Positions 5,484 to 6,858 of a stretch of 6,858 nucleotides of DNA are shown here, piece after piece. Positions within the stretch are counted from its first letter, which is position 1, and each line of letters begins with the position of its first letter. The position numbers and the translations under genes are program-made. The notes beneath the pieces are model-generated. The model searched no databases, was not told the DNA's origin, and was given only the letters and a program-made list of their open reading frames with translations. Source of the DNA: Klenkia sp. (GTDB taxonomy: Bacteria > Actinomycetota > Actinomycetes > Mycobacteriales > Geodermatophilaceae); contig JAOPVM010000228.1 of NCBI GenBank assembly GCA_025966215.1, forward strand, positions 1 to 6,858. Reading direction: 5' to 3'.

Positions 5484-6269
5484 ATGCGCGTGGGCACCCT
5501 GAACCTGGCCTCCGGGCGGGGGGACGACGGCGCGTCGGCCTCCCGGGCCGGCCTGCTGGCCGCGCTCGCCGGCCTGGACGTCGACGTCCTCGCGGTGCAG
5601 GAGGTGGACGTCGAGCAGCGGCGCTCGCACCGGGTGCACCAGCCGGGCGCGGTCGCCGAGGCGGTGGGTGCCACCGACTGGCGCTTCGCCCCCACCCTGG
5701 CCGGCACGCCGGACCCGTTCGCCTCCTGGACGGCGCTGGAGGGCGTCCTGCACGGGCCCGACGACGCCGTCACCGGACCGCACTACGGCGTCGCGCTGCT
5801 CAGCCGCCTGCCGGTGCGCCGCTGGCACGTCCTGGGTCTGCGCGCCGGCCCGCTCAAGCTGCCGCTGGTCGCGCCCGACCCGCGCACCGGGGACCGCCGG
5901 CTGTGGTGGTTCCCGGACGAGCCCCGCGCCGCCATCGCCGCCGAGTTGGACGGGCTGACCGTCGTCGGCACGCACCTGTCCTTCTCCGCCCCCTCCGCGG
6001 CCCGCCAGCTGCGCCGGCTGCACCGCTGGACCCGGACGCTGCCCGGACCGGTGCTCGTCGCCGGCGACCTGAACCTGGGCGGATCGCTGCCCTCGGTGGT
6101 CACCGGGGGGCGACGGCTGGTCAGCGGACGCACCTGGCCCGCCCCGGACCCCAAGGTGCAGTTCGACCACCTGCTGTCCCTGGGCGGGCTCACCGGCACC
6201 GACCCCGTCGTCACCCGGCTGCCCCTCGGGGACCACCGGATGGCCGCGGTCACCGTCGCGCCGGGGTGA
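5484..6269 (+). CDS. Endonuclease/exonuclease/phosphatase family protein
   Basis: This 261-residue metal-dependent phosphoesterase has the DNase I-like fold. The signature residues appear in order: N7 in VGTLNLAS, E40 in LAVQEVD (metal ligand), H164 in VVGTHLSFS, D195 and N197 in VAGDLNLGG, D228-H229 in VQFDHLL, and the C-terminal D250-H251 in LGDHRM, the catalytic Asp-His pair. Length is normal for a single-domain member. The N-terminus MRVGTLNLASGRG is the first beta strand of the fold, which supports the ATG at 5484; there is no signal peptide, so it should be cytoplasmic. The substrate (nucleic acid, phosphoinositide or other phosphodiester) cannot be told. It is transcribed divergently from menB across 51 bp and ends three bases before a GC hairpin. 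Confidence 0.9.
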   Translation: MRVGTLNLASGRGDDGASASRAGLLAALAGLDVDVLAVQEVDVEQRRSHRVHQPGAVAEAVGATDWRFAPTLAGTPDPFASWTALEGVLHGPDDAVTGPHYGVALLSRLPVRRWHVLGLRAGPLKLPLVAPDPRTGDRRLWWFPDEPRAAIAAELDGLTVVGTHLSFSAPSAARQLRRLHRWTRTLPGPVLVAGDLNLGGSLPSVVTGGRRLVSGRTWPAPDPKVQFDHLLSLGGLTGTDPVVTRLPLGDHRMAAVTVAPG

Positions 6270-6272
6270 CCT

Positions 6273-6291
6273 CGGTGGCCGGGAGCCACCG
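6273..6291 (+). terminator. GC hairpin just after the EEP gene
   Basis: CGGTGGC and GCCACCG form a perfect seven-pair stem with loop CGGGA, starting three bases past the TGA. No U-tract follows, which is common for actinobacterial terminators. The stem's 3' arm runs into the degenerate first unit of the tandem repeat. Confidence 0.5.
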
Positions 6292-6341
6292 GCCAGGCCA
6301 TCGACCAGCCATCGACCAGCCATCGACCAGCCATCGACCAG
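6286..6341. repeat. 11-bp tandem repeat array (four perfect units plus one degenerate)
   Basis: CCATCGACCAG is repeated four times without change at 6298-6341. A degenerate unit, CCACCGGCCAG (9 of 11 matching), lies at 6286-6296, separated by one extra G. The array sits in the 173-bp gap between two convergent genes and codes for nothing convincing. Perfect identity suggests a recent slippage expansion. Confidence 0.9.
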
Positions 6342-6410
6342 CCCACGGTGTGCCCGGTGACCCGCGGCCGGGCCCGACCACCAGCCGGCCGACCCCCGAG
6401 AGCAGCGGTG

Positions 6411-6430
6411 CGGCGTGGTGCGGCGTGGTG
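6411..6430. repeat. Two-copy 10-bp tandem repeat
   Basis: CGGCGTGGTG occurs twice in direct succession, with a partial copy (ending GCGGTG) just before. It ends 12 bases short of the NUDIX stop codon. This is a second small slippage product in the same intergenic gap. Confidence 0.7.
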
Positions 6431-6442
6431 CAGCCGGACGGG

Positions 6443-6858
6443 TCAGCCGAGCAGCGGGAGCAGGGTCGGCAGCGACGCGGCCAGGCCCGGGTGCAGCGGG
6501 ACCCCGAGGTCGGTGGGCGACAGCCAGGCCACGCCGACGCTCTCGTCGTTGAGCGTGAGGTCCGCGGGTTCCAGGTCACCGACCGGGGTGGCCAGCACCG
6601 TGGTGTACCTCCAGCCGCCGTGGTCGTCGACGCTCTGCGCGCCCAGGAGCAGCGCCGCGGCCCGCAGACCGAGCTCCTCGCCCGCCTCGCGCAGGGCGCC
6701 GTCCACCGCGGACTCGTCCGGGTGCAGCGCCCCACCGGGGGTGCCCCAGGTGCCACCGTGGTGGCTCCACTCCACCCGGTGCTGCAGCAGCAGCTCCACG
6801 CCGTCCGCGCCCCGCCGGTGCACCAGCAGACCGGCCGCCCCGGCCAGCCCCCAGTGCC
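6443..6858 (-). CDS. NUDIX hydrolase, 5' partial
   Basis: NUDIX enzymes cleave nucleoside diphosphates linked to another group, often cleaning up oxidised or excess nucleotides. The frame is open to the right edge, with 137 residues visible and the N-terminus missing. The visible start HWGLAGAAGLLVHRRG is the expected first strand, so a GTG at 6823 inside it is unlikely to be the true start. The full NUDIX box is present at visible residues 42-64: G, five residues, E48, seven residues, then REAGEELGL with metal-binding E57, E60 and E61. It is preceded by HHGGTWGTPGG, which is usual in actinobacterial members acting on (deoxy)nucleotides. After the box come a strand with WRYTTVLA and a WLSPTDLG segment typical of the fold's end. 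Substrate is not predictable. It converges on the EEP gene. Confidence 0.9.
   Translation of the reverse strand, partial: HWGLAGAAGLLVHRRGADGVELLLQHRVEWSHHGGTWGTPGGALHPDESAVDGALREAGEELGLRAAALLLGAQSVDDHGGWRYTTVLATPVGDLEPADLTLNDESVGVAWLSPTDLGVPLHPGLAASLPTLLPLLG

Noticed and set aside
6286..6430. Short repeats considered as a CRISPR array
   Set aside because: Units of 10-11 bp are directly adjacent with no spacers, and there are no cas genes.
6250..6756. Minus-strand frame reading through the tandem repeats as a WSMAGRWLVDG peptide
   Set aside because: It overlaps the NUDIX gene in another frame, has shadow composition, and its periodic peptide is just the 11-bp repeat translated.

Overview
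The window is about 6.9 kb of very GC-rich DNA. Coding regions are packed tightly, third codon positions are strongly G/C, and many genes start with GTG. Together with a mycobacterial-type MenB and a GpgS glycosyltransferase, this points to an actinobacterial chromosome. The overall feel of the proteins suggests a Geodermatophilaceae-like organism, but that placement is inference. I see no rRNA, tRNA, CRISPR array, insertion sequence or prophage genes; it reads as an ordinary chromosomal segment.

Layout from left to right. (1) The 3' end of a membrane-linked alkaline-phosphatase-superfamily protein (+). (2) gpgS, glucosyl-3-phosphoglycerate synthase (+), which converges with its stop 4 bp from the stop of the next gene. 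(3) A two-gene minus-strand operon: a tandem DUF427 protein followed, with a 4-nt GTGA overlap, by a small lipoprotein. (4) Divergent from that operon, a small DUF5946-like CPxC protein (+). (5) A convergent TetR-family regulator (-) with a strong palindromic operator at its start. (6) A minus-strand pair, menB (1,4-dihydroxy-2-naphthoyl-CoA synthase of menaquinone synthesis) followed 10 bp later by a small unknown protein. (7) Divergent from menB, an endonuclease/exonuclease/phosphatase-fold hydrolase (+). (8) A 173-bp convergent gap with a hairpin and short tandem repeats. (9) The 3' part of a NUDIX hydrolase (-) that runs off the right edge.

The most coherent regulatory signal is in the starts. 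Four genes that probably begin transcripts (DUF5946, tetR, menB and the EEP hydrolase) share the arrangement YANNNT, then exactly six bases, then GTG or ATG. That is the geometry expected of leaderless actinobacterial mRNAs. The two operon-internal genes carry clear Shine-Dalgarno sequences instead. At tetR, the candidate -10 box overlaps one end of a 24-bp palindrome, which suggests autorepression.

I found no convincing new multi-gene system. The items most worth a second look are the tetR operator, the leaderless-start pattern, the uncharacterised protein coupled to menB, the DUF427-lipoprotein pair, and the 11-bp tandem repeat array.
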